Source: Rhizobacter sp. (GTDB lineage: Bacteria; Pseudomonadota; Gammaproteobacteria; Burkholderiales; Burkholderiaceae_C). Taken from it: a DNA stretch of 64,000 bases. This document shows positions 42,726 through 50,741 of the stretch, one piece after another. Positions within the stretch are counted from its first letter, which is position 1; every line of letters begins with the position of its first letter. The stretch covers positions 3,534,001 through 3,598,000 of the forward strand of contig JAHBZQ010000001.1 of assembly GCA_019635355.1 (NCBI GenBank), read 5' to 3'. A program made the position numbers and the translations under genes. A model generated the notes under the pieces. That model was given only the letters and a program-made list of their open reading frames with translations. It had not been told where the DNA came from and searched no databases.

Positions 42726-43838
42726 TCAGTGCAGCAGGGACATCTGGCGCGGCGGCTGGGCCGAGCGCTGGCGCAGCACGGCGTGCGGCACATAACCGCG
42801 GCTTTCCAGGTTCCAGCCGTCGGTGGCGGCCTCGTCGTTCACCTGCTGGACGTGGGTCGTGCCCAGTTTTCGCGCGCTGGCGCGGGCGACCACGCTCTCG
42901 CACTGCTCGGCGGTGAGCAGGCTGGCGAAGGCCGTCCAGCGCTGCAGCGTGAGCGGGTTGCGCCACGCGTCTTCGATGGCCCAGCGGGCGGCCACGCCTT
43001 CGGCGCCCTTGGCTTCGAGCACGCGCGGCAGCAGCGCGTGGAAGAAGGTCTGGAAGGCGCGGCGCGCGGCCTTGCCGGGCAGCAGGTCTTCGATGCGGGC
43101 GATGCGGTGGCTCCAGCCCGCCACCAGCAGTTGCTGGCTGATGAAGGCCTGCAGCGCTTGCGCGGGGTTGAAGAGGCGCAGCCGATTGGGCGGCAGCACC
43201 AAGAGCGGCAGCGTGCAGGCCTCGGCGTGCGCGAGCGGCTCGACGAAGCTGCACAGCGTGGCCACGCGCGACCATTGCGCGGCATTGAGCCCGCCGATGC
43301 CGCCGAGCTGGCCGTCTTCGATCAGCTTGGCGAAACGCTGCGCATCGCGGAAGCCGTGCGCGGCTTTGCCGTGGTTGGCCTTGGTGCTGATGATGGCCAG
43401 GTTGCCGGCGGCGTAGCCGGCGTCGCTGCGCACCCGGTCGATGGAGGCATCGCTGCCTTCCATCGTGGCGCTGCTGAGCGCCACGCGGGTGATGGGGCAG
43501 TGCGTCACGTCGATCTGCTGCAGGTAGTGCGGCGTGACCTGCACCAGCTCGACGCTGCGGCCGCGCAGCCAGGCGTTCAGGCGCAGCTGCAGCCACTTGC
43601 GCACGTGGCGGGTGGGCTCGAGCGTGCGGCGGCCGAAGGTGGCCTGGCCGGCGAGCCAGCCGTTGCGCAGCGGCGAGGGCTCCTGGGCGTAAGGCGCGGG
43701 CGGCGTGACGGCGTGGTGGGCGTAGTCCCAGCCCAGCTCGAAGCCGATCTGCTCGTGCGTGGTGAGGGTGGTGCTCGCGTTGTGCAGCTCGAAGCTGACT
43801 TGATCGATCTTGGCGGGGGACTTGAGTTCGGTGGTCAT
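42726..43838 (-). CDS. Unrecognised protein with HNH-endonuclease-like segment
   Basis: Soluble protein of 370 residues that I do not recognise as a whole. Around residues 125-170 it has HCPITRVAL, then SDASIDRVRSDAGYAAGNLA and IISTKANHGK. This resembles the core of small HNH-type nucleases (CPxxxxxL, SIDRIxxxxGYVxGNVxxIS, xAN), although the His of a classical HNH is not obvious. The C-terminal half is helical with several Trp residues. The start is the ATG of MTTELKSPAK behind GGAGA; an upstream ATG lies near the operator dyads. It is divergent from a WYL regulator that probably controls it, with two dyads between. A DNA-directed enzyme kept silent until needed is a reasonable guess, nothing more. 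Confidence 0.75.
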   Translation of the reverse strand: MTTELKSPAKIDQVSFELHNASTTLTTHEQIGFELGWDYAHHAVTPPAPYAQEPSPLRNGWLAGQATFGRRTLEPTRHVRKWLQLRLNAWLRGRSVELVQVTPHYLQQIDVTHCPITRVALSSATMEGSDASIDRVRSDAGYAAGNLAIISTKANHGKAAHGFRDAQRFAKLIEDGQLGGIGGLNAAQWSRVATLCSFVEPLAHAEACTLPLLVLPPNRLRLFNPAQALQAFISQQLLVAGWSHRIARIEDLLPGKAARRAFQTFFHALLPRVLEAKGAEGVAARWAIEDAWRNPLTLQRWTAFASLLTAEQCESVVARASARKLGTTHVQQVNDEAATDGWNLESRGYVPHAVLRQRSAQPPRQMSLLH

Positions 43839-43880
43839 GGGCGTTCTCCGTTGCGGTGACGCCAGTGTGGCCAGCGGGTA

Positions 43881-43895
43881 GCTCATCAAATGAGC
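43881..43895. promoter_or_regulatory. WYL-regulator dyad, site 1
   Basis: GCTCATCAAATGAGC is an inverted repeat with a three-base centre, 43 bases before the HNH-like start codon. Site 2 near the regulator gene has almost the same sequence, so both are probably bound by the WYL protein. Confidence 0.6.
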
Positions 43896-43944
43896 CAGTG
43901 GGCACTGTGGCGCTCTTGCATCACGGGATATCCTCTCGGCCAGT

Positions 43945-43961
43945 GGCTCATCGGGTGAGCC
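43945..43961. promoter_or_regulatory. WYL-regulator dyad, site 2
   Basis: GGCTCATCGGGTGAGCC is an inverted repeat 24 bases before the WYL regulator start codon. It shares GCTCATC and TGAGCC with site 1, and its centre lies 65 bases away from it. Autoregulation and repression of the divergent gene would follow. Confidence 0.6.
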
Positions 43962-43984
43962 TGTGGCTTGGGATACGGGAACGC

Positions 43985-44953
43985 ATGGACCGGACTGAAC
44001 GCTTCTACAAGATCGAACGATTGCTGCGCCATCGCGGCTGCGTGAGCTTCGCGGAGCTGCGGGAAGAGCTCGACGTCTCGCCCGCCACGCTCAAGCGCGA
44101 CCTGCAATACCTGCGTGACCGGCTCGATGCGCCCATCGTCTACGACCGTTTCGACAACGGCTACCGGTTCGAGCAGGACTCGCAGCACGAGCTGCCGGGC
44201 ATCTGGTTCAACGAAAAGGAGATCACCGCGCTGCTCACCATGCACCAGCTGATGTCGGGCCTGGACGACGACGGCGTGCTGTCGCGGCACCTGCAGCCGC
44301 TGATCGACAAGCTGCAGGGCATGCTCGGCGGCGACGAAGGCGAGTCGCGCGAGCTGATGCGGCGCGTGAAGCTCATCTCCACCGCGCGCCGGCGTGCGCC
44401 CAGCCAGCACTTCGAGCTGCTCGGCAGCGCACTGGTGCAACGGAAGCGCGTGTGGCTGCGCTACTTCAAGCGCAGTGACCGCAGCCAGAGCGAACGCCAG
44501 GTCTCGCCGCAGCGCCTGGTGAACTACCGCAACACCTGGTACCTCGACGCCTGGTGCCATGCGAGCGAGGGCCTGCGCCGCTTCGCGCTCGACGCCATCC
44601 GCGAAGCCAAGGTCGACGAGACGAAAGCGCGCCAGGTGCCGCTGAAGGAACTCGAAGCCGAACTCGACGCCGGCTACGGCATCTACAGCGGCGCCGGCAC
44701 CAAGGTGAAGTGGGCGACGCTCGTCTTCAACGCCGACGCCGCGCAATGGGTGGCCGTGGAGGAGTGGCACCCCGAGCAGCAGGGCCGCTGGCTGGCCGAC
44801 GGCCGCTACGAGCTGCGCGTGCCCTACAGCGATCCGACCGAGCTCACGATGGACGTGCTGCGCCACGGCGATTCGGTGGTGGTGACCGGCGACAAGGCCT
44901 TCGCCGCCCGCATCGCGCAGCGGCTGCAGCAGGCCGTGAACCAATACGCCTGA
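43985..44953 (+). CDS. WYL domain transcriptional regulator
   Basis: Regulator of 322 residues. An N-terminal helix-turn-helix (about 1-60: RTERFYKIERLLRHRGCVSF, then SPATLKRDLQYLRDRL) is followed by a WYL domain (about 140-215) with the signature NTWYLDAWC and by a C-terminal WCX extension to about 320. WYL proteins sense nucleic acids or nucleotides through this domain, and several control defence or DNA-damage genes. The start MDRTERFYK is typical of the family; the frame runs 43 codons upstream without family-like sequence. It is divergent from the HNH-like gene. Confidence 0.92.
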   Translation: MDRTERFYKIERLLRHRGCVSFAELREELDVSPATLKRDLQYLRDRLDAPIVYDRFDNGYRFEQDSQHELPGIWFNEKEITALLTMHQLMSGLDDDGVLSRHLQPLIDKLQGMLGGDEGESRELMRRVKLISTARRRAPSQHFELLGSALVQRKRVWLRYFKRSDRSQSERQVSPQRLVNYRNTWYLDAWCHASEGLRRFALDAIREAKVDETKARQVPLKELEAELDAGYGIYSGAGTKVKWATLVFNADAAQWVAVEEWHPEQQGRWLADGRYELRVPYSDPTELTMDVLRHGDSVVVTGDKAFAARIAQRLQQAVNQYA

Positions 44954-45090
44954 GCGCGAGGGATTTCACGTTTTCCCCAGGCGGGTTGCGCGATAACGCG
45001 GAACCCGAACGTGTGCCCTTCGGCAACAATGGGCCGGTCAAGCTGCCCGGTAGATGGCGGCTGGCGACCATCATCAGGGAGGTTTTCATC

Positions 45091-45690
45091 ATGTTCATGC
45101 GCCCATCGCTGCGTGCGGTGTTCGTCGTGCTGTTGTCCGTCGGCCTGCTGGCGGGCTTGTCGGGCTGCGGCAAACGCAAGGCCGAAGCCACCGTCGTGGC
45201 CAGCTTCGAGGCCCCCACCAAGGACGTGGCGAACATGGCCGCCGCGGCGGCCAAGGGCTCGCCCACCCTGAGCGACTGGTACGCCGGCCCCTTCGAGGTC
45301 AAACCCGAAGGCGGCGCGCACCTGCTGCGCTGGACCTTCACCGGCGAGGTCACGCGGGCCGGCCCGGTCGAGATCCGCGTCTTCGGCCAGCTGGAGAGCG
45401 AGACGCCGAGCGGCAAGGGCCCCGGGCTCGTGCGCTGCAAGGTGGAGAAGGCCGAAGCCACCCCCGGCCCGGCGACCTACAGCTGCGACACGAATCGCTT
45501 CCGCACCGAAGACCCGAAGAAGATGCACCTCGCCCCCGTGCTCGAGAAGCTGAGCGGCTTCACGCTCGCGCGCATGCAGCTCGAGGTGATGACCGTGCCG
45601 GTGGAAACCTCCGCCTGGGACTGGTTCATCTCCATGCCGCTGCTGGGCCTCGTGATGCTGGGCTTGTGGTGGTTCTTCTTCCGGCGCTGA
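45091..45690 (+). CDS. Lipoprotein with C-terminal membrane segment
   Basis: Protein of 199 residues. The signal peptide (AVFVVLLSVGLLAGL) ends in lipobox LSGC with Cys26 as lipid-attachment site. The mature part is a soluble domain of about 140 residues that I do not recognise. Near the end there is a hydrophobic helix (SMPLLGLVMLGLWWFFF) with RR at the terminus. Lipid anchor plus C-terminal helix is unusual and points to the inner membrane. The ATG follows AGGGAGG. It is the first gene of a four-gene operon with a TelA-family protein, the next gene starting one base after its stop. Confidence 0.75.
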   Translation: MFMRPSLRAVFVVLLSVGLLAGLSGCGKRKAEATVVASFEAPTKDVANMAAAAAKGSPTLSDWYAGPFEVKPEGGAHLLRWTFTGEVTRAGPVEIRVFGQLESETPSGKGPGLVRCKVEKAEATPGPATYSCDTNRFRTEDPKKMHLAPVLEKLSGFTLARMQLEVMTVPVETSAWDWFISMPLLGLVMLGLWWFFFRR

Positions 45691-45691
45691 G

Positions 45692-46390
45692 ATGACGCCG
45701 AGCACTCCCGGCGGCGCGCCGAACCTGCTGGCGCAGTGGATCGAGCAACGCTCGCACCGCTGGCACGAAGGCCGCACCGACACGCTGCTGAAATCGAACC
45801 CGCTGCAGCGCCTGACACACGCGATGCGCGAGCTGCTCGACGCGCTGGAGCGCAGCGACTTCAGCCGCATGCTGCAGCCGCTCGGCTGGTGGCGGCGCGT
45901 GACCGGCGAGCGTGTGCTCAACGAAGTGCGCTTCCGCCTCGCCGACCGCGAGATCGCGCACCTGATGGCCGCCGCCCAGGCCTGCGCCGATCGCCAGCTC
46001 GACTGGCATGCGCAATGGCAGTCGATGGTGCGCGAGCACCGCGACTTCGTGCAGGGCCTGGCCGAGCGCATCCGCATCGAAGAGCGGCTGTTGCGAGATG
46101 ACCCGCCCGAGCACCGCGAAGCCCGCGCGCTGCAGCTGCACAACGCGCAGCTGGTGCTGGTCTCGGCCCAGCTCACCGCGCAGCAGTTCAAGCTGCTGCA
46201 GGCCAAGCACGACACCGTGCTCGCCCGCTTCGGCGACATCAAGCACAAGCTGATCCCGCTCTGGCTGGACCAGCTCACCGCCGTGATCCAGGGCCGCGCG
46301 CTCAAGGCCGCACACTGGCAGGCGGCCGTGAAGACCTACGAGGCGCTCAGCACCCGGCTGCGCACCGATCTCCAACAGGCCGAGGCCTAG
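45692..46390 (+). CDS. Unrecognised helical protein in TelA operon
   Basis: Soluble protein of 232 residues, rich in Leu, Ala, Gln and Arg, predicted almost entirely alpha-helical. Long amphipathic stretches (about 90-130 and 145-230) look like coiled coils. There is no signal peptide. It starts one base after the lipoprotein stop and lies 20 bases before the TelA-family gene, so it probably forms a complex with TelA, itself a helical protein. I do not know a family for it. Confidence 0.75.
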   Translation: MTPSTPGGAPNLLAQWIEQRSHRWHEGRTDTLLKSNPLQRLTHAMRELLDALERSDFSRMLQPLGWWRRVTGERVLNEVRFRLADREIAHLMAAAQACADRQLDWHAQWQSMVREHRDFVQGLAERIRIEERLLRDDPPEHREARALQLHNAQLVLVSAQLTAQQFKLLQAKHDTVLARFGDIKHKLIPLWLDQLTAVIQGRALKAAHWQAAVKTYEALSTRLRTDLQQAEA

Positions 46391-46410
46391 GACGAACGAC
46401 AGGAGCTGAC

Positions 46411-47502
46411 ATGACTTCTTCTTCCCTCACCGACCCGTCTTCCGCCGGCGGCGCCGTGGCCACGATCCCGGCCACCGAGCTGCAGGCGCTGGGCCTCGCG
46501 CCAGACGACCTGCCGCGCATTGCCGAGCTCGCGCGCAGCCTCAACCTCGACGACCCGGCCACGCTCTTCGCCTTCGGCGGCGAGGCCACCGATGCCGCGG
46601 CGGCCTCGGCCGACGCCCTGCTGGCGCAGGCGCGCAGCTCCGACCTCGACGAGTCGGGCAAGGTGCTCACCAAGGTGCTCGCCGCGGCGCGCTCGGTCAA
46701 CCTGCAGGGGCTGGAGAGGCGCTCGCGCATCCCGATCATCGGCGGGCTGATCGACAAGCTCACGCTCGCGAAAGACAAGCTCGTCGACGAGTTCTCCAGC
46801 GCCAGCAGCCAGATCGACGGCCTCACGAACGAGATCGAGACGCTGCAGGCCACGCTCACCACGCGCCTGGGCTCGCTCGACCAGATGTACCAGGAGGTCG
46901 CGGCCGAATACAAGGCGCTCGGCGCGCACATCGCGGCCGGCGACCTGTGCCTGAAGCAGGCTTCGGCCCAGGCGGCGTTGCCGCCGGCGAGCCCGCTCGA
47001 AGCCGAGCTGCGCGCCTCGCGCAAGGAGTCGCTGCAGGTGCTGGAAAAGCGCATCGCCGACCTGCGCGTGATGCAGCAGTCGGCCCTGCAGACGCTGCCG
47101 GCCATCCGCATGATCCAGGCCAACAGCCGGCTGCAGATCGACAAGTTCAAGACCATCCGCCAGCTGACCATCCCGACGTGGAAGCGCCAGTTCATGCTCG
47201 CGCTCTCGCTCAACGAGCAGCGCAACGCCGGGCAGCTGGGCCAGCGCATCGACGAGGCCACCAACGCCATGCTCAAGCGCAATGCCGAGCTGCTGCACAC
47301 CAACTCGGTGGAGGCGGCCAAGTCGAACCAGCGCCTGGTGATCGACGTCGAGACGCTGCAGCAGGTGCAAGACACGCTGCTCAAGACGGTGCAAGACGTT
47401 TTGCAGGTGCAGCAGGACGGTGTGCAGGCGCGCCAGCAGGTGGCCGGCCAGATCGGCCAGATGCGCACGCAGCTGCAGAAGCTGGCCCAAGAGAAGCGCT
47501 GA
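46411..47502 (+). CDS. Toxic anion resistance protein, TelA family
   Basis: Soluble helical protein of 363 residues matching the TelA/KlaA family (PF05816) by its length and by segments such as RIPIIGGLIDKL and QLTIPTWKRQFMLAL, with long coiled coils. The family was named from tellurite resistance of plasmid RK2, but chromosomal copies have broader roles, probably in envelope stress, and the biochemical function is not known. The ATG has AGGAG seven bases before it. Neighbours in the operon are a helical protein and a two-helix membrane protein. Confidence 0.9.
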   Translation: MTSSSLTDPSSAGGAVATIPATELQALGLAPDDLPRIAELARSLNLDDPATLFAFGGEATDAAAASADALLAQARSSDLDESGKVLTKVLAAARSVNLQGLERRSRIPIIGGLIDKLTLAKDKLVDEFSSASSQIDGLTNEIETLQATLTTRLGSLDQMYQEVAAEYKALGAHIAAGDLCLKQASAQAALPPASPLEAELRASRKESLQVLEKRIADLRVMQQSALQTLPAIRMIQANSRLQIDKFKTIRQLTIPTWKRQFMLALSLNEQRNAGQLGQRIDEATNAMLKRNAELLHTNSVEAAKSNQRLVIDVETLQQVQDTLLKTVQDVLQVQQDGVQARQQVAGQIGQMRTQLQKLAQEKR

Positions 47503-47514
47503 GCGCGGACGGCG

Positions 47515-48516
47515 ATGAGCGGGCCCGACGATCACTTCGACGTCGACCGGGCGCTGGGCCGGCTGGCGCGGCGCGTCGGCTGGCTGCGCTGGGGCGTGAT
47601 CGGCGGGCTGGCGCTGTGTGCGGGGCTCGGGTGGCTGGTGGCGGACCATGTTTCGCTGATCGCGAGCGACCCGCTGCACCCGGTGGTCTCCAGCGTCGAC
47701 ATCCCGGTGCCGACCCTGAACGCCAGCGGCACGATGGACCGCGACCTGAGCGCCACGGAGCGCGCACTCGCGGTGCTGGGGGCGATCATGTTCATGGTGA
47801 TCGTCGCGGCCTACCGCTACACCGAAGGCACCCGGCGCTACGTGGTGCTCTGGTGCGGCGCCGGAACCATCGCCCTGGTGCTGCTGGCGCAGTGGGCCAC
47901 CTCCGGCGACCAGCGGGCCAACCGCGACATCGAGCGTCTGGCCAAGGCCGGTGCCTACCGCGAGCTGTCGGCCCGGGCCAAGGCGCGCCCGCAGATGCCG
48001 TATGCCCACTACATCGGTGCGCAGGCGCTGCTCCTGGCGGGCGACAAGGAACAGCTGCGCGCCGAATACGGTGATTGGCTGAAGCGCTGGGGTGACGAGG
48101 CGGTGCGCTCTGGCTACGTGGGCGCGCGGCGCGTGCCGCACGGCGTGCCTGAATGGGAGGGCAGCCATGCCTCCGCCCAAGTGATGCGGGCCCTGGAGCT
48201 GGCCGCCTTCGGCAACGACGTGACGCCTTATGCGCGCACCTACCTGCGCGACAACCTCGCACGCCTGGCCCATGCGCGCCAGCAGCTGCTCTGGCTCGTG
48301 CCCACGCTCTCGATCGCAGGCCTGGCCGCCGTGGGCGTGCTCGTGACCTGGCGCCGCGCGCGGCGCAACCTGCGGCAGGCCGAGCAGTGGGTGGTGCGCT
48401 TCGACTACTACCAGGCGGCGCCACCACCGCCCGGCTCGCCCGCCGCCCTCGAGGCCGCTGCGCCGGCCACGCTGCCGCCCCTCGAGTTTCAGGCCGAGAA
48501 CCCTGTGGTGCGCTGA
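47515..48516 (+). CDS. Unrecognised membrane protein downstream of TelA gene
   Basis: Protein of 333 residues with several hydrophobic segments: about 24-44 (WGVIGGLALCAGLGWLVA), a segment near 85-103, another near 113-125, and one about 262-280 (WLVPTLSIAGLAAVGVLV). Between the last two is a soluble domain of about 130 residues. A Pro/Ala-rich cytoplasmic tail follows. It starts 12 bases after the TelA gene and is thus a likely membrane partner of it. I do not recognise a domain. Confidence 0.78.
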   Translation: MSGPDDHFDVDRALGRLARRVGWLRWGVIGGLALCAGLGWLVADHVSLIASDPLHPVVSSVDIPVPTLNASGTMDRDLSATERALAVLGAIMFMVIVAAYRYTEGTRRYVVLWCGAGTIALVLLAQWATSGDQRANRDIERLAKAGAYRELSARAKARPQMPYAHYIGAQALLLAGDKEQLRAEYGDWLKRWGDEAVRSGYVGARRVPHGVPEWEGSHASAQVMRALELAAFGNDVTPYARTYLRDNLARLAHARQQLLWLVPTLSIAGLAAVGVLVTWRRARRNLRQAEQWVVRFDYYQAAPPPPGSPAALEAAAPATLPPLEFQAENPVVR

Positions 48517-48565
48517 GCGGGCCCGCCGCGGTACGCTTGCCGGCTTCACCCTGAGGAGACCGTGC

Positions 48566-48847
48566 ATGAAAGCCATCTGGAACGGCGTGACCCTGGCCGA
48601 GAGCGACGACACCGTGGTCGTCGAAGGCAACCACTACTTCCCCGAGAGCAGCCTCAAGCGCGAGTACGTGAGCTTCAGCAACCACCGCACGAGCTGTGCG
48701 TGGAAAGGGCAGGCGCACTACTACAGCCTGTTCGTCAATGGCGAGATGAACCCCGATGCGGTCTGGTACTACCCCGAGCCGAGCGAGGCCGCGGCGCAGA
48801 TCAAGGGGCGCGTGGCGTTCTGGAAGGGTGTGAAGGTCGAGGAGTGA
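48566..48847 (+). CDS. DUF427 domain protein
   Basis: Small soluble protein of 93 residues. It shows the DUF427 features: AIWNGVTLAESDDTVVVEGN, YFPESSLK and the aromatic segment WYYPEPSEAAAQIKGRVAFW. The function is unknown; the fold is a small beta barrel. The ATG follows GAGGAG with seven bases. It lies 49 bases downstream of the TelA operon and may be read from it or from its own promoter. Confidence 0.92.
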   Translation: MKAIWNGVTLAESDDTVVVEGNHYFPESSLKREYVSFSNHRTSCAWKGQAHYYSLFVNGEMNPDAVWYYPEPSEAAAQIKGRVAFWKGVKVEE

Positions 48848-49043
48848 CCGCCGCGCGTCGGACGACGGCTTGCCGCGACATGGGCTGAACGCCTGGCCGG
48901 TGTCGCCTGCGTGTCACATGAATGAGGGGCCCCAGAACTGATCACTCCCCCCTTCGGGGCGAGGCTTCCTGCAAGTGGCTGCAGGCAAGCTCCGCACCGG
49001 TTTTTCAGTTGACTTCAACATCATCCAAAGAGGGAGGGAATTC

Positions 49044-50699
49044 ATGTCTCGTCTTGCATCGCTGATGCTGTCCGTGGCGGCGGTCGCCACGTTGGCGGCG
49101 TGTGGAGGCGGCGGCTCCGATGCACCGGCTCCGGCGCCTGCGACGCTGAACGGCGTGGCCGCCGTGGGTCGCGCGCTGGCCGGTGCCACCGTCGAAGCAC
49201 GGTGCCGCGGCGGCTTCACCGGCACGGCCACTGCCAGCGCCAACGGCAGCTACAGCATCCCGTTCACCAGCGGCAGCCTGCCCTGCGTGCTGCGCGCCAC
49301 CTCGGGCGCCACCGTGCTGCACTCGCTCGCCCGCGGCAGCAACACCGCCCACATCACGCCAGTGAGCCAGCTGGTCGTCGCGCACCTGGCAGGCGTCTCG
49401 CCGGCCGGCTACTACGGCAGCTTCAACGACACCGTGGCCGATGGCCTGACCGCCGCGCGTGTCGACGCCGCCCATGCCAGTGTCGTCAACACGCTCAGGA
49501 GCGGCGGTGTCGACTTCTCCGCCTTCGGCAACCTGATGACGGCCACGCTGGTGGCGGCCAACGGCGCGAACGCCGGCAATGCCTACGACCAGGCCCTGGA
49601 CGCGCTGGCGCAGCGCATGACGGCCCGCGGCCTCACGCTCGCCGCGCTGACCGATGCGGTGCTGCGCGGCTCGCCGGCCAACACGGTGCAGACCGTCAAC
49701 ACGCCGTCCTTGCCGCCCCAGTCGCTGCTGCAGCCGGCGGCACCCAGCTGCAACGCGCTGCGCAGCGGCGCCTACCGACTGGTCATTCCCAAGCAGGGCA
49801 CGATCGCCGGCCAGTTCTCGACCGAGATCATTCGGGTCGACGCGGTGGCGGGCACCATCCTCAATGCCGATGGCGACACCGGCACCTTCGCGCCCGCGGC
49901 CGCTGGCAACTGCCTCTTCACCACCGCCAACGGCCAGTTCGCGGTGTCTCCGGCCGGCGTGGTGGTGCTGCGCAGCCAGGAAGACGGCGTGATGCGCCTC
50001 GGCGTGGCCTTCCCGGAGCAGGCCCATGCACTGGCCGATCTCGCGGGCAGCTGGCAATCGCTGGGCGTCGACGAGGACACCAACGGCTTCAGCACCGACT
50101 CGCTGGCGGCCAACGTGTCGGCTGCGGGCGGCATCACCGCCACCAGCTATTGCGCCGACGTCGTCACCTGCCAGGTGCTCGCGGCGCACCCGCCGGTCAC
50201 CTTCTCGGTGAACGCCGCCGGCGGCTTCACCTTGACCGACACCACCGGCTGGACGGAGCGCTTCTTCGCCTACCGCTCGGGCAACGGCGACCTCATGTTG
50301 GTCGAGCTGATGCACACCGGCGGCTTCGCCCTGTGGACCCCGCAGCGCGCCACCGGCCCGGTGGCCCTGGGCGCGCGCCTGTCCTCGTGGGGCGCCTGGA
50401 TGGGCCCCGACCTGCAGTCGAACACGGCCTTCCAGTGGACCGACTACACGACCACCGCGTCCGATGCCACCAGCTGGACGCGCGTGAGCGCGAGCACCGG
50501 CCACAGCGAGACGCTCACGGCCAACAGCCCGCGCGCAGGCTGGGTCACCCGCCCCGAAACCGTCGCGTCGCTCCCTGGCGGCGGCACGGTGACGGTGCGG
50601 GGCTTCAACGGCCTGGTGGTTCGCGGCATGGGCCTCACGGCCCTCTCGATGCCCACGCTGGGTGGTGGCGCGTTCTTCCTGTCGGTCAACCAGCAGTAA
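49044..50699 (+). CDS. Large secreted lipoprotein, function unknown
   Basis: Protein of 551 residues with a signal peptide ending in lipobox LAAC (Cys about 21) followed by a GGGGS linker typical of Burkholderiales lipoproteins. Residues about 33-90 (LNGVAAVGRALAGATVEARC, then ASANGSYSIPF) resemble a carboxypeptidase-regulatory-like beta-sandwich. The rest is Thr/Ala/Gly-rich beta sequence without recognised motifs. The ATG follows AGGGAGGG. It is followed 15 bases later by a strong terminator, so it is transcribed alone. Neighbours give no hint of its role. Confidence 0.82.
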   Translation: MSRLASLMLSVAAVATLAACGGGGSDAPAPAPATLNGVAAVGRALAGATVEARCRGGFTGTATASANGSYSIPFTSGSLPCVLRATSGATVLHSLARGSNTAHITPVSQLVVAHLAGVSPAGYYGSFNDTVADGLTAARVDAAHASVVNTLRSGGVDFSAFGNLMTATLVAANGANAGNAYDQALDALAQRMTARGLTLAALTDAVLRGSPANTVQTVNTPSLPPQSLLQPAAPSCNALRSGAYRLVIPKQGTIAGQFSTEIIRVDAVAGTILNADGDTGTFAPAAAGNCLFTTANGQFAVSPAGVVVLRSQEDGVMRLGVAFPEQAHALADLAGSWQSLGVDEDTNGFSTDSLAANVSAAGGITATSYCADVVTCQVLAAHPPVTFSVNAAGGFTLTDTTGWTERFFAYRSGNGDLMLVELMHTGGFALWTPQRATGPVALGARLSSWGAWMGPDLQSNTAFQWTDYTTTASDATSWTRVSASTGHSETLTANSPRAGWVTRPETVASLPGGGTVTVRGFNGLVVRGMGLTALSMPTLGGGAFFLSVNQQ

Positions 50700-50713
50700 T
50701 CTGCCGCGCCCGC

Positions 50714-50741
50714 AAAAGGCCCGCTTCGGCGGGCCTTTTTT
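50714..50741. terminator. Rho-independent terminator with UUCG loop
   Basis: AAAAGGCCCGC, loop TTCG, GCGGGCCTTTTTT form an 11-bp stem with a run of six T. It terminates the lipoprotein gene and, in reverse with four to six U, probably the convergent ABC transporter operon, whose stop codon starts at its last base. Confidence 0.92.
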
